From: Linnemannia hyalina
Taxonomy: Eukaryota; Mortierellomycota; Mortierellomycetes; Mortierellales; Mortierellaceae
Direction of reading: 5' to 3'
Length of the DNA stretch: 64,000 bases
Assembly (NCBI GenBank): GCA_019671135.1
Contig: JAHRHY010000002.1
Location: 3,239,501-3,303,500 of the forward strand
Below the pieces are notes generated by a model, which saw only the letters and a program-made list of their open reading frames with translations, had not been told where the DNA came from and made no database searches. How positions within the stretch are numbered: the stretch's first letter is position 1; each line of letters starts with the position of its first letter. This document shows positions 30,605-41,665 of this stretch, in pieces. The translations under genes and the position numbers were made by a program.

Positions 30605-31444
30605 TGTGTGTGCTGTTGGTTGTTGAAGTGATGAGGTGTGGAGTGAATGTGAATAGGACCAATGGAGTTGGTTGTGGGGTCAAGAGAGAATGAGAATGAG
30701 AATGAGAATGAGAATGGTGGAAGGAGTATGTGAATTAAAGTAGTGGAAGGAATGAGGGAGTGAAGGTATAGTTGCTTCAGCTGTGAAGAAGGAAAAGGAG
30801 AGAAAGGTGACTGTACGAGAAGGAAGAAGAGCAAGAGCGAGTGGAAAATGCCAATAATGAGCCAAGGGGCTGAAGGTGGGGGAGCGAGAGTTGTCCGAGG
30901 AATGTGATTGAGTAGTCTAAAGAAAGAGCGGGAAGAGGGGCGGGGATGGAAAGAGAGAAAAGTGGAAGAAAGAAGAAGGAAGAAGGAAGAAGTAAAGGGT
31001 GAGAGAGTAGGGTGGGGCAATTGCAAAGAAAGGCGAGTTAGGATGGAGCAGGATGCAGGATACAACAAGGAAGGAAGAGGATGAACAGAGATTGTGTTGT
31101 CAACATAAGCAAACAAACAGTTGTTGTTCGTTGGGCAAGGGGAGCAGGGGCAAAGCTGCAAAGGGACAAGGTTTTCTTAGCATGAAATATAAATCGCCGA
31201 AAGTGCCTTGGGTACCTTGGTACTTGGCAAGGCTGAACATACAAAAGAAAGGCTGGGCTGAGTCCCCTGGACACCTGATTTGCATGACAAGCCTTGCCGA
31301 CCACGCGTTACACGAACATTCATGCAGACATAGATTAATGTAATCGTACATGAATGAATATATATAAAATTACTTGTAGATGGTATGATGGATGCTTGGT
31401 TAAGCGGCTGACTGTTTGATCAAGGGAAAGAAAATGAAATAAAA
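30605..31444. other. Intergenic region between the LEA_2 and PLC-like genes
   Basis: No gene is visible in 840 nt. It is the LEA_2 promoter side plus the 3' flank of the PLC-like gene. On the plus strand 30690-31030 is almost purely purine-rich, so the LEA_2 leader is pyrimidine-rich in sense. Confidence 0.4.
30686..30715. repeat. (GAGAAT)5 hexanucleotide repeat
   Basis: Five perfect GAGAAT units lie about 80 nt upstream of the LEA_2 start, in its presumed leader (ATTCTC in sense). Confidence 0.9.
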
Positions 31445-33819
31445 CTAATAAGGAGTAATCAGATTGCCCTTCCCTGCCTGGACACGAGCAACGTTCAAAT
31501 CGTTGAACCGACTCGCAACCTTGAAGACATCACTGTCCCAGTAGTTGTTCACTCGCACTCGGAACCAGTATGGCCACCGAGGGTAGCAGTAATCGGCAAT
31601 CGCATCCAGGAATCCATAGTTGGTCTCCGTTGCCAGAGGGCCGATGCAGACCTGAGGGATCTTGCCTTTCTTGAGCTGGTCGATAATGTCTGGGGCTAGG
31701 ATGCCCATGCTATTTTTTTGAGGAGAGATTAGAAACAGGGGTAGGGGTATTTGTTAATAATGAGTTTCGTCGCTTGCATGTTTGCTTGCGTGTTTGACAA
31801 TCGGCAATAATGGAGAGATGAACGTTCGGTCGATCAAAAGGAAACCTTTTCAAAGGCATGCAAGCAAAACAAAAGTGGAGGCACTTACTTGATATCGATT
31901 TGCTGCCACTGGATAAAAGACCCATCCGTAGGGGCGCCCTGGCCACACCATTCATAATAACTGGCATTCAACTGCACCGGCATCGTATCATCATACGTAT
32001 ACTGGAACCCATCCTTCTTCCACGTATCCTTCTGGTTTGCCCATGTCGGCTTTGGGTCCGGTATCGGGTAGTACGTGTCACTCATAAACACCATGATCCT
32101 CTTATTCGCCAGGATCATCTCTCGCAAGGTGGGCCATTCCTCGGATAAGCTGCTTCGAGGCCAGAGTAGGAGTTCGCCTGAGGGGAGGGTGAAATATTGG
32201 ATGACCTTGGCGACAATGAGTTTGGAGATGGTGGTTACATCGCCGTCGTTTTCGTTGAATTCTATGGTCAGAACTTCGTAGGGGTTTGCGAGCATGAATT
32301 GGAGGATTTGGGAGAGGACCGAGTCGAGTGGGATACCGATTGCGCGAGTGATGCCGTTGCCGTGGCACATTACTAAGTCCGTGTTGTTGTTTGACAGACA
32401 TGTTCCTAGATCCAAAAACCGTATCCCTATAGAATGGAAACTATAGTTAGTGTCTTGATTGCACAGCCTAGTTTTTTACGATATTATCACAGATGGCTAT
32501 GTTGCTTACCGTCGGTCAATTGCTGGGTGATGGTATGACCAGGCTGATTCTCCCAAAGACAAGGCAACGCCGCCGCAGGAATGACCTCCAAACAAGCCGA
32601 ACCCCACAACAGACAAACGTCCAAGCTACTCGTACAGATTTGCTCCCACCCTAGACAGACAGTCTCAGTCGACTGACACGCTGACGTGAACGCGCCACAG
32701 AGCCAATGCAACCAATTGGGTAGTCGATCCATACAAGTGTTGGAGATTTTGCTACATCGGACTTCCCAACCGGCGGTACAGTTCTGGGACTGGGCCTGGC
32801 AGACGGTTTCTGTTTGCAAGCAGGTCTGAGTTGCGAGCTGACAGTCGTACTTGAGATCGTAGGCAGCACTGTTGTGAGTTCCTGGGTATGTCTATTTTTC
32901 ATGCATGGGATCGGGTACAAAGCAAAGGGGGTGATCGAAAAGTATTAGCAAACATTTCAGTTTGAGTGCAATTTTCCCCCTGATCGTAACATGCATGGTA
33001 TAGAGAATAAGCATGTCGGTAGGGTCCAATACCAGGTCCATGCTTCTGCTTTCCCAAATAAACAAAAAAAGGTTTGCTTATGCTTACCACTTGATTATAT
33101 CGCAAATCACATATATCTGCCCGTCCGTTACAAAGCATATCCGTACTATTAACAACAGCTAGATTGTAAAACGGGAGAGCACCCCCACTACCCACAACAG
33201 GAGGGACAACAGGAGCAGTGGCCACATCCGCTGCTGCTGAACGGCCCCTTATCCTTGGCTCCTGGTTGTCGCCTCGCTTCTGAAAGGACGAATGCTGTTG
33301 GTTCCAGTTTCCTGAGGAAGAGGGTAGCCGTTGTTGCTGTTGTTGTTGACGGTTCTGTTGTAGCTGCATCAAGCAATCGTTGTTCCAGCGGGCCGGTTCC
33401 TGAAAGTCCGACAGCCGCTGATGACCATAGTAGTTCTGCTCCTCCATCGATTCCTGTCGTCTATTGTGTCTGGGAGTGGGGACACGAAGGGGCCCTTCTA
33501 GTTCTTGTGGCAGCGCTCCTCGATAGCCGCTCTCCGATGATGCCGAGGCATGTCCACAGAGTAGCACCACCACCGCTGTGAAGGCGAACAAAAGAGAGAA
33601 TGGTGCTGTTGAACGGAGCTTGGTATTCCTTTGCTGACGCCTCTTTGGTGAATGTGAGGGTGACATTGAGTGGTTTGTTGAAGGTATCCTCCTCTGGTCG
33701 GAGAGAGATGGCGGCAAAGTATCGTCTATTTGATCTGGTATCCGTACTGGGCCTATACAGCAGCCTCTGCTACTACTGCTGTCTGTCCTTGATCCTGTTG
33801 TCGTCTTGTATGGGTGCAT
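31445..33819 (-). CDS. Secreted or membrane-anchored PI-PLC X-type phosphodiesterase
   Basis: Exons 33819-33088, 32891-32510, 32426-31889 and 31709-31445 give 638 residues. The catalytic fold is recognisable by TYPGTHNSAAYD (first catalytic His about 250), GIRFLDLGTC (about 372-381), MCHGNG (second His about 393) and YEVLTIEFNEND. A cysteine-rich insert (about 258-360, many CxxxW-like spacings) sits between the two histidines. A hydrophobic segment FSLLFAFTAVVVLLCGHASA lies about residues 74-93. If translation starts instead at the internal ATG at 33666 (MSPSHSPKRR), that segment becomes a better-placed signal peptide or anchor. Related fungal proteins are PLC-like enzymes of the wall or surface; the substrate (phosphatidylinositol or otherwise) is not shown by sequence. 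Confidence 0.85.
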
Positions 33820-35548
33820 CCAAGGTTGGGAGATGTGCGAAATTCTCCCTTGATCTCACGAGTGTAAGGTGTGAGATGTGAGAGAAAGGCAGAATTGAGA
33901 AAATTGGGGTCAAAAGGTAGTTACAACTGCTTCAAGAAGTAATTGAGAAAAATAGAAAGGGCAGGTATGTGGCGAGGATAGTGAGCGAGCTGTGAGGAGG
34001 CCAGGGGAGGTGGGGAGGAGAGATGAAGGAAAAAGAGAGAAAAAAAAAGTGAAAGGGGTGAAAAGAAAAAAAGATAAACAAAATGGAGGGAATTAGAAAA
34101 AAAGCGATGGCAAACAGGGTAGGGAGATGGGAGCGGCAGCGGGAAGAAAAGCGTAGAGGATGAGGGAAGAAAGGGGAGGGAGGGAGGGAGGATGGAAAAG
34201 AAAAGTAAAAGAGAGAAGCGAATTGCGGTATCAGTAACGAGAAACGAACGATGTGCCAACAGAAAGAGAAGGCGGAGGTACGGTATATCGTTCTGTCTCT
34301 CACCTGATGGACACCACGGCATTCATCGCAAAGGGAAAATAAAAACTCTAAAGTGCAACAATGCACTGGACCCTTTGTTCGCGCGCACCCTCCACCTCTC
34401 TTGTTGTTGACATTTCGTCTTCTGTCCACTCTTCCGCTCCTGCTCCACCCCCTCTTTTTTTGCAGACAACCCCTGAACACAACGAACATCGAGATAGTCC
34501 AGCAAAGACAACAGCACCTCTTCCCTGTCTCTCTCTCCTTTTTGCTTTGCTCGTTACTTTTTTTCCATTTCCCAAGCGAAAAAAAAGTTATCACCCCTGG
34601 CCCTGTTTTCAGCACGCGGCAAACAACATCGTCAGCCTCTTTTTGCTGATTTGCACAGGTATTCTCCGGTTGTGTTTGTGCGTACGGATAAACCTTTTCG
34701 CTCTTCAATCTCTCTCTTTTGACCACAAAGCACAAAGCACAAAGAAAGCAAGATAAAAAAGAAAAGAAATGGGATTAGTTGTGGAGAAAGCGCGTTGTTC
34801 CTGATCGCTTTTCAGGAACGCGTACATTTTTGTCTGTCTCTCTCTCATCCAAACTGGCTCAACCTGCATATCACTCAACTTTGTTTGTCTCACGCCAGTT
34901 TCGGCAGAGGTCTGTCATTTTCTTAGCGCCAAAAAAATATGTCAGGCAACCCTGTCAAGTCAACTCCACAAACTCTACTACCTCTACCTTCTATGCGCAC
35001 TTGATGTTGGCCTTTTTTTTTTCTTTTTTTTTCGCCTTTCGCCATCTTTTCGCCTTCCCTTTCTTCTTCAACCCCTTTATTTTTTTTCTGGTCTAAAGGG
35101 CAGCGTAGCGGTGGTAGAGAGTGGTGGATGAACCGCTCTTCAACAACATCCCACATTTACAACCCCTTTTCTCACTGTTCAACTCTGTTACTCCGGAACA
35201 AAGTCGGCCTAAAATTCAGGGTTGTTCCGCCCAGTGCATCTTTTAGCGTTTTTTTTTCTCTATGCAGGTGATCATGTCCACTGACCTTGGTCCTGACAGA
35301 TAGTTGAGTCGGTCTCTGGATTGTCTCCCCCCCCCCCCCCCCCCCTTTTTTTTTCTGGCTACCTGCAAGGTCATAGGGGCGAAGAAATGGATAAAAAGAT
35401 TTTGACAAACCGAAGGAACAACCCTCTCCCTTCACAAAAAAGCGCAGTGTGTTGGTTTCTGTAATATGTATTCAATTATTGCAATCTGTGTAAAGTCCTC
35501 GCCTTCGTTATCAATCCCCCTCCCCCTTTCTCCTCCTCCTTTACGTTT
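33820..35548. other. Intergenic region upstream of the PLC-like gene
   Basis: In 1.7 kb I find no supported gene. The plus strand is purine-rich from 33880 to 34220 (the PLC-like gene leader), then mixed, then T-rich near 35010-35090. A C19-T9 junction lies at 35327-35354. The right end carries the 3' flank of the TM9SF gene. Confidence 0.4.
35327..35354. repeat. C19-T9 homopolymer junction
   Basis: Nineteen C followed directly by nine T on the plus strand, in intergenic sequence 200 nt beyond the TM9SF stop. Such runs are prone to length error and slippage. Confidence 0.85.
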
Positions 35549-38219
35549 CTAATCAAGTTTAACGTTGCGATATATCCTCATGATAAACTTGTTGGCAGCA
35601 AAATGTCCCACAGATCCGAGGATCAAAAAGATCGCCATGCATGCCAATGCCGTGTTGCCAAAGTAAAAGCTCGTCTGGAACAAGCCATACATCCTATTAG
35701 TTACAAACAAAAATCGATCAGCATAAAATTTGTCTTCTCTCTCAAACCCTACTTTCAACGACATCAAATATTAAAAAAAAAAACAACAACGAGAGATAAA
35801 GGAGACTTACTTGGTTTTCTGCATGTAATAGTAGACAGAATAAATGTACACATACGCCGCGGTAGACCCACAAGTCGCAAGACTCATCCAATGCCACCTA
35901 TAGTCTTCAGTATTGATCACAAAGTACGTGCTCACCACGGTCACCGATGCAGTGACAAGCATAACAATTCCAAAGACCAGCAGTCCGAATCCATAGACAT
36001 AGTAGACCTTGTAGGACCAGAACGACGTGAACAGGAAATAAATCTCGATAAAAATCGACGCGAACGGCAAGATGCCTCCCAGCGCAATGACGACGATGGG
36101 TTCGGCGTACCAGATCTTTTCGGGGATCTGACGAGGGATGGCATGGACTCTGCAGGGGAAGTCGGCTTTTCCGGCCCAGTTCTTGCCCATAATGCTTCCC
36201 ACAAGTGTCAGTGGAAGGACAATAAACATCCAGATCACAAGTAGCGCCATCTAATTCCAGAAGGATTGCATGCCGACATTAGTTACCACCCGGTTCACTT
36301 GTACTGTGAGCAAAAGCAACCTCATGCACGAGCAATATCCAAAGGTTGCGTACCATGGTGCCAAAGGGAATGGCGCGGGAACTGGTATAGTAGATGGCGA
36401 TGGTATTGTTCAAGCTGGTGACAATCACAACTGCGGCAGGCCAGAATCCAGCCGTCAAAAACATGCAACGAACCCATTCCTTGCCGCCGTACTGCGAGTA
36501 CTGACTAGCGCTCGAGTATCCCGAAATCATTGACGCGAAGGCGTAGGTGAAAATGGTGGCAGTCATGATGCTGGCGCGTTCGGTCCACTCTTGTCCAAAG
36601 ATGGTGTATAGGATCACAAAAAACGAAGTCCAGGCGAGCTGGTGTCCTGTTCCGAGAAACGCTGCAAAGGTCATGGGGCTGGCTGGGGGTCTGAACACGT
36701 CGCCATGAATCTGCTTCCATCCATAGTCGTCACCCAGGTCATGGTCCTACAATACAAATCAATGGTGTAAAGGTGTCAGCGTGCAAAAATTACATTTGCA
36801 ATTATATGCTGGCGGCCACAATGCAAAGACATCTAGGCGACTTACAAAATCGGTCAGGCCAGCCTCTTTGTCGTAACGAGCAAAGTCGCGGCGGAGATAG
36901 CGGATCCACATCGCACTGACAAATCCTGTCAAGAACAGCACCATCATCAACGAGTTGAAAATCGAGAACCAATGGATCTAAGCACGAAAGAGGATCCCAT
37001 ATGTCAGTGTATGTGTATCTGTACACATCGCAGGACGCAGCGGATGAATTTCATCCACAATACCTTGTTCTCGAAAAAGTCGGAATCTAGGTAACGCTCA
37101 AATCGTGTTTTGAACTCCTTGGTCGTCGCTTTCCACTGGACAGAATACGTAAAGTCGACGTGAACACCCGCCTGCGAGTTGGTCAACAACACGAGATTCT
37201 CGGGTGTCACCTTTGCTGAGATGATCTGGTCGCCATTGTATTCGAATTCAAAGTTCTGGTGAGTGAACAGCGAGACTTTGCCGGTCTCCTTGTCCTTTTT
37301 GCCAACCATTCCTAAACATTAAGCAAGAGAAGAGAAAGCGATAATAAATACACTGCATTTCGGAACATGGTATCCCAAGCATTTTCGCGGTCTGCTGCCA
37401 AAAGGGAAGGAATCCATAAGTGATATTTACCCCAGGCAGGAAGATCATCGATAAAGTATTGGAACCAGTAGTCGTGAGAAATGGCATATTGGAACGTCGT
37501 GACGTCCTGCGCGGTCAAGAGGCGTCTAGGGCAGATCGACGTAGAATCCTGGCTCTCTACAAAAGAAACGTATGCGTGAGTACATAAAGCACAGGGTCAA
37601 TTGAGCAGTGCCTTCGAGTCCCAATTGTACCGACAAATAATCAAAGCATGCTGCTTGGTGAGAAACAAAAAGTAGACGGTGACAACTGCGAGGTGGGACG
37701 TACTTCCAAAACGAATGGAGATTCCAGAGTTGACGAGCTCCATTCCGAGCAAGGCCTCGCCCAAGGTCTCATGTCGGTGCTCGACTTGACCTTCACCCTT
37801 GCAGTATGGCAGTTGAAAGTATTCGTATGTCTCCTGTCGATTACTATTGCATTGGATGAAATTGGGACACTGTCAGCAAGTGCACGCGAACATGACGCCG
37901 TATCTTCTCTCGAATGTCTTTCTACCTTGCCTCCTTGTCTCCAGAAGCACACATGACTCACCTCAGAGGTCCTACTGAGTTGGCCCAAACAACGACCGCT
38001 TCTGAGTCTTCATACTATAACGGTAAGAAAGGTATCCGTCAGTTAGTGCACCTGTTTACGGTTGAGTATGGTGGCAAAAAGTTGTGCAGTTCCTTTCAAG
38101 TGAGAGGCGTGATGTACTTTGTGTGAATGTTCATCAGCGTGGACGATGGCGACAGCGAGGGCGGCGACAAGTGCGAGCGACTTGACCACTTTGCCGGACC
38201 ATCCTTTTCCGGTAAGCAT
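35549..38219 (-). CDS. TM9SF (nonaspanin/EMP70) endomembrane protein
   Basis: Nine exons (38219-38118, 38014-37962, 37843-37704, 37556-37431, 37311-37064, 36977-36846, 36746-36354, 36250-35811, 35693-35549) encode 592 residues. It starts with a signal peptide (about 1-29, [18 protein letters not shown]). A lumenal domain follows with [15 protein letters not shown] and [14 protein letters not shown]. The first membrane span after [19 protein letters not shown] introduces nine spans, with [20 protein letters not shown] and [20 protein letters not shown] near the end. The protein ends in KLD, which fits the KxD/E Golgi-retention signal known in this family. Nonaspanins work in the Golgi and endosomes, in adhesion, in nutrient response and in sorting of glycine-rich membrane spans. 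The start was chosen at the ATG giving the signal peptide; an upstream in-frame ATG at 38354 would add 45 residues. Confidence 0.93.
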
Positions 38220-38475
38220 ATTGGTGAAGAGAGAGGGTTGTCTGTCGTTGATGATGTCCTGTTGGTGGGTGAGCGAGTGAGTGATGGTCGTCCTGAGGTT
38301 GCAGAGGTTGCCAAAGGTGAAGAGAGTGCTTGGTGGCGGCAAGAGAGAGAACACGTTGTTCGAAGAGGCAATTAAAGGGTGACTGCGACGATAATTCGAT
38401 TATTTATAGTTTATTTGTAAAAATACATTGATAGGTACAGGAGGTGGCGACGGCCATTGCTTGAGGTTGGACGGT

Positions 38476-40778
38476 TTACCAGCGGCGGCTGCCATAGTCA
38501 AACTTCATCTTGATGAGGTATCGCATCTTGATCTGGCTGGTGTTGTAGACAATGTACTCGTTGTACTGGAGTCTGTAACCATTGGTCTTGGCTGGCTCAG
38601 TCTCCAACTCTCCGGCCTGGACACGCAGGTTGTCCTCGATAATCACATCGCCCGATGCCTTGGGGTACGACTGTCCACATCCCTTGGTACTGTGCTTGCC
38701 TGCCTTCTCTGAGTTGATCTTGGCGTTGTAGTCCGACTGCTCAAGCTCATGCATGTCTCCCAGGGCAACCTCGCACAGAAGCATCACACCCGTGTTGTTC
38801 GAAGGTCCAGTGAAGCAGTAGTTGGCAGACTTTGAAACGCAGTCAGCAAAGTAGGCTCCTTTGTCGAACATGTAACCAGTGACAGGAGCCTCAGGAGGTG
38901 CTGTTTCGAGGAAGAGAATAAAGTAGAAGAGAGAGCGGTTAGCAGAGCAGCAATGAAAGAAAAACACGGTCAACGCCAAAGCGAGCAATAATTGCAGAAG
39001 GAATAATTGTGCTTACCAATACGAAGACCTTGGCTGAGAATACCAACATAGTTGGTAAGACGGCTTCCGTGCCAGAGCAAGCGGCGGTTGTGAAGTTTGT
39101 CAAAGCCAGCATCCTTGAAGCGCTCCTGCTCGCCCTCACGGTCAAGATCAAAGACCTCGTCAATGACAAGGTTGTAGTACGAGTGAGTCTTTCCATGAGA
39201 GTTGCGGACAAATTGGTCGATAAGCTTGAAGCGCTCGGATTCCTTGTCCATGGGTTCAAGTTTGTTGAGTCTGAGAGAAGCGTACTGCTGGTCCAATGGG
39301 TTGACTGCCAGGGCCTCCTCCAGCTTCTTATTATCCTTGATCAACTTCTGGGCAATCTCAATCTCTCCGAGAGCCTCCAACATCTCCAACTTGGTCTTGA
39401 CCATAGGTGCGGTGTTGATGACGGGTGGGACCTTCATGCCAAAACTGTGAGGGATGACTGTGTAAAAGTCGCTCGAGAGCTCTTGCAGCTGGTATGTGAT
39501 GGCAGCAGTGCGGGGCTTGTCGATGATCTCGGCAATCTTCTTGAGAACCTCGTATCCGCCAAGGATGGTTGCTTTGGCGAGCTTTCCGAGAGGCATCTTC
39601 TTGGCGTCGTAGTCGAGCTCCATCATCTGTTGATCCATCATCTTAGTGTTGAAGATCATGGAGACGAGATCTTGAACCTTGGGGTGGAGCTTGGACTCTG
39701 GGATGGGCTGGGCCTCCTTCTTCTCCTTCTTGGCGGCCTTCTTTTCTTCGGACTCTTCATCGCCCTCCTCATCCGAATCACCCTCATCTGGAGGAAGCAA
39801 GTGGTACTTGCCTAATATCGTAAACGGCATGCAGAGAGGGAACGAGAGGTTAGATTGACTCCGTGGACTACGATCATATTCAAGTAATCATCACCAATCG
39901 ACCCAAAAACTCAGCAATGACTTACCAGGAACCTTGACAAAGTTATCGCGGTCGGCCCAGTTGTTTCTGGTCTTGTCCTTGTACTTTCTCATAAAAAGAG
40001 ACTTGCCAGCGTCCAAGCTGTGGCAGTTATCGGTCGAGGACATGCCGGAGGCACCAACTCTTCCCCAGTGACAATAGACGGCATACTGTCCTCCAGGCGA
40101 GACGAGTAACTGGATGCGATAGAACTTGTTGTTGTTGTGGCCAATGTTGGTCTGGTTCAAGCGAGCGTCCCAGGCAACCTCGTCGTCAGTGTAGACCTTG
40201 TGTGAGTTTCTCAGATTGCAGGCGGGGTCGACGGGGGGCTGCTTGACCTTGGATATAGACTTGGCAACCTTGTCCTTCAACGTCTTGATCTTTTTCTCGA
40301 CAGTGACCTTCTCGTCATCGTCGCCATCGGTGTCGATAGCGGCAGCCTTGCGCTTGGCAGCTGTCCTTTTGGGGGGATCGGCAGCGGCAGGAGAGGCAGC
40401 AGAGACGGGGGAGACAGGGGTGATGGGTGCAGCAGCTGCAGTAGAGGAGCCGACCTTATAGTGAGTCTCATCGAGACGCTTCTTTTGTTGCTGCATGTCG
40501 AGGATCCAGTCGAGGGTGACGAGTTGGACGGATCCGAGGGTGGTGGCCTTGGTGACCTTTGTAGTGCCCTTTGCGACCTCAGTGGTGTTTGTGATGAGGT
40601 GGGTGACCTTCTTGGTGACGGTGCTGGCGACGGTGGCGCCGAACTCTGGGGCAGTGACGATGGCTTCGATCTGGGCTTGGTTGAGGTTGTTCGAGGTGCC
40701 GGCGATAGCGATAACACAACCCTCGATGTAGGGCGTGGCAGGGGCAGCCTTCTTAGAAGCAGCGCGTTTTGGGGGCAT
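38476..40778 (-). CDS. Poly(ADP-ribose) polymerase with BRCT and WGR domains
   Basis: Exons 40778-39926, 39811-39017 and 38900-38476 give 690 residues. In order: basic N-terminus; BRCT domain (about 16-112) with TKKVTHLITNTTE and VQLVTLDWILD; Ala/Pro linker; WGR domain around 190-285 (WGR at 238-240); acidic Lys/Glu linker; helical regulatory domain (about 325-455); ADP-ribosyltransferase domain. The catalytic triad is complete: His532 in LLWHGSRLTNYVG, Tyr566 in GAYFADCVSKSANYC and Glu664 in YNEYIVY, the same H-Y-E spacing as PARP1 up to the loop before Glu. No zinc fingers are seen, unlike animal PARP1; the layout resembles filamentous-fungal PARPs. Inferred role: nuclear DNA-break response and NAD use. 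The gene diverges from SEC15. Confidence 0.95.
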
Positions 40779-41665
40779 TGTTATTGTTTTGTTTTTTTTT
40801 GAATGAGGGAATGAGGGGGAGAGAGAAAGAAGGTGTAAATCAGAAAGAAAGAAAAAAGCGTGGAGAGGAAAGAGTGGTGAGGAAAGGAGGGAGAAGAGAG
40901 TGGAGTGGGGGAGTGTCGAGTGAGAGTGATGAAAAGAAAAGAAGAGTTGATGACCTTGCCGGCCCTTTTTATTTCAGAGTGAGTCTGGACGGGAAGACAC
41001 TTTCATTTGCCACCATTTTCAAGAGCCCGTATCTTGTTCTGTTTTGATAGTGAGTGAGTGTGTGGTGGCAAAAAATCAAGTCAGGAATGTTTCCTATTTC
41101 CCTTATTCAGGCTCGTTGTGTCAGTCGGACCTCGCGTCACTCACACCGACACTCCAAAGCATACAAAAATAAGAGAGCAATTGTGGCAAAACAACCACCC
41201 TGGCGATGACATCGGCAGCAATTGAGCATAGCCACTATCATAAGGTGTCTTTTCATCCGTCCCCTTGTGGAATACGACAGACGCATGTTCCTGTCGTGTC
41301 AAATTGGACCCTTATTGTTTTTCAGTGGTGTCAAAACGAAGGAGATGTACAAAATCCATTCCTCTAGTCGCCTTCAGGTGGCAAAGCGACTTTGCTAGCT
41401 CATTGCCGCTGCGAAAGATACCAGGGGCGTCGATAATGACTCCTAGGAGTTGTCGACACAATTGGATCCTTACGACTTGAGGTCGCGACCTGATAATCAT
41501 CACGTGATACAATCGCCAATGCACCACGTTTTTGCAGTCCAAACGGGCGGGCGGGGTGAAGTGCATTGCAACCTCACACTGTCTGTCCATCATCCCTCCT
41601 CCTTCACTGCACCTTCTACCCTCAGGACTCTCTCTACACGACACGAAAACACAACAGACACAGCC
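40779..41665. promoter_or_regulatory. Divergent promoter region between PARP and SEC15
   Basis: No gene is visible in 887 nt. The PARP side (about 40795-40960) is purine-rich on the plus strand; the SEC15 side ends with a C/T-rich leader (41578-41640). Both start codons are flanked by A-rich or CAGCC-type context. No specific operator is recognised. Confidence 0.45.

Noticed and set aside
33932..34735. 267-codon minus-strand open frame upstream of the PLC-like gene
   Set aside because: It is Ser/Pro/Phe/Leu-rich from a pyrimidine tract, has no domain or splice logic, and lies in the presumed promoter.
39009..39815. 268-codon plus-strand open frame opposite PARP
   Set aside because: The minus strand encodes an intact PARP catalytic region; this Leu/Val-rich frame is a complement shadow.
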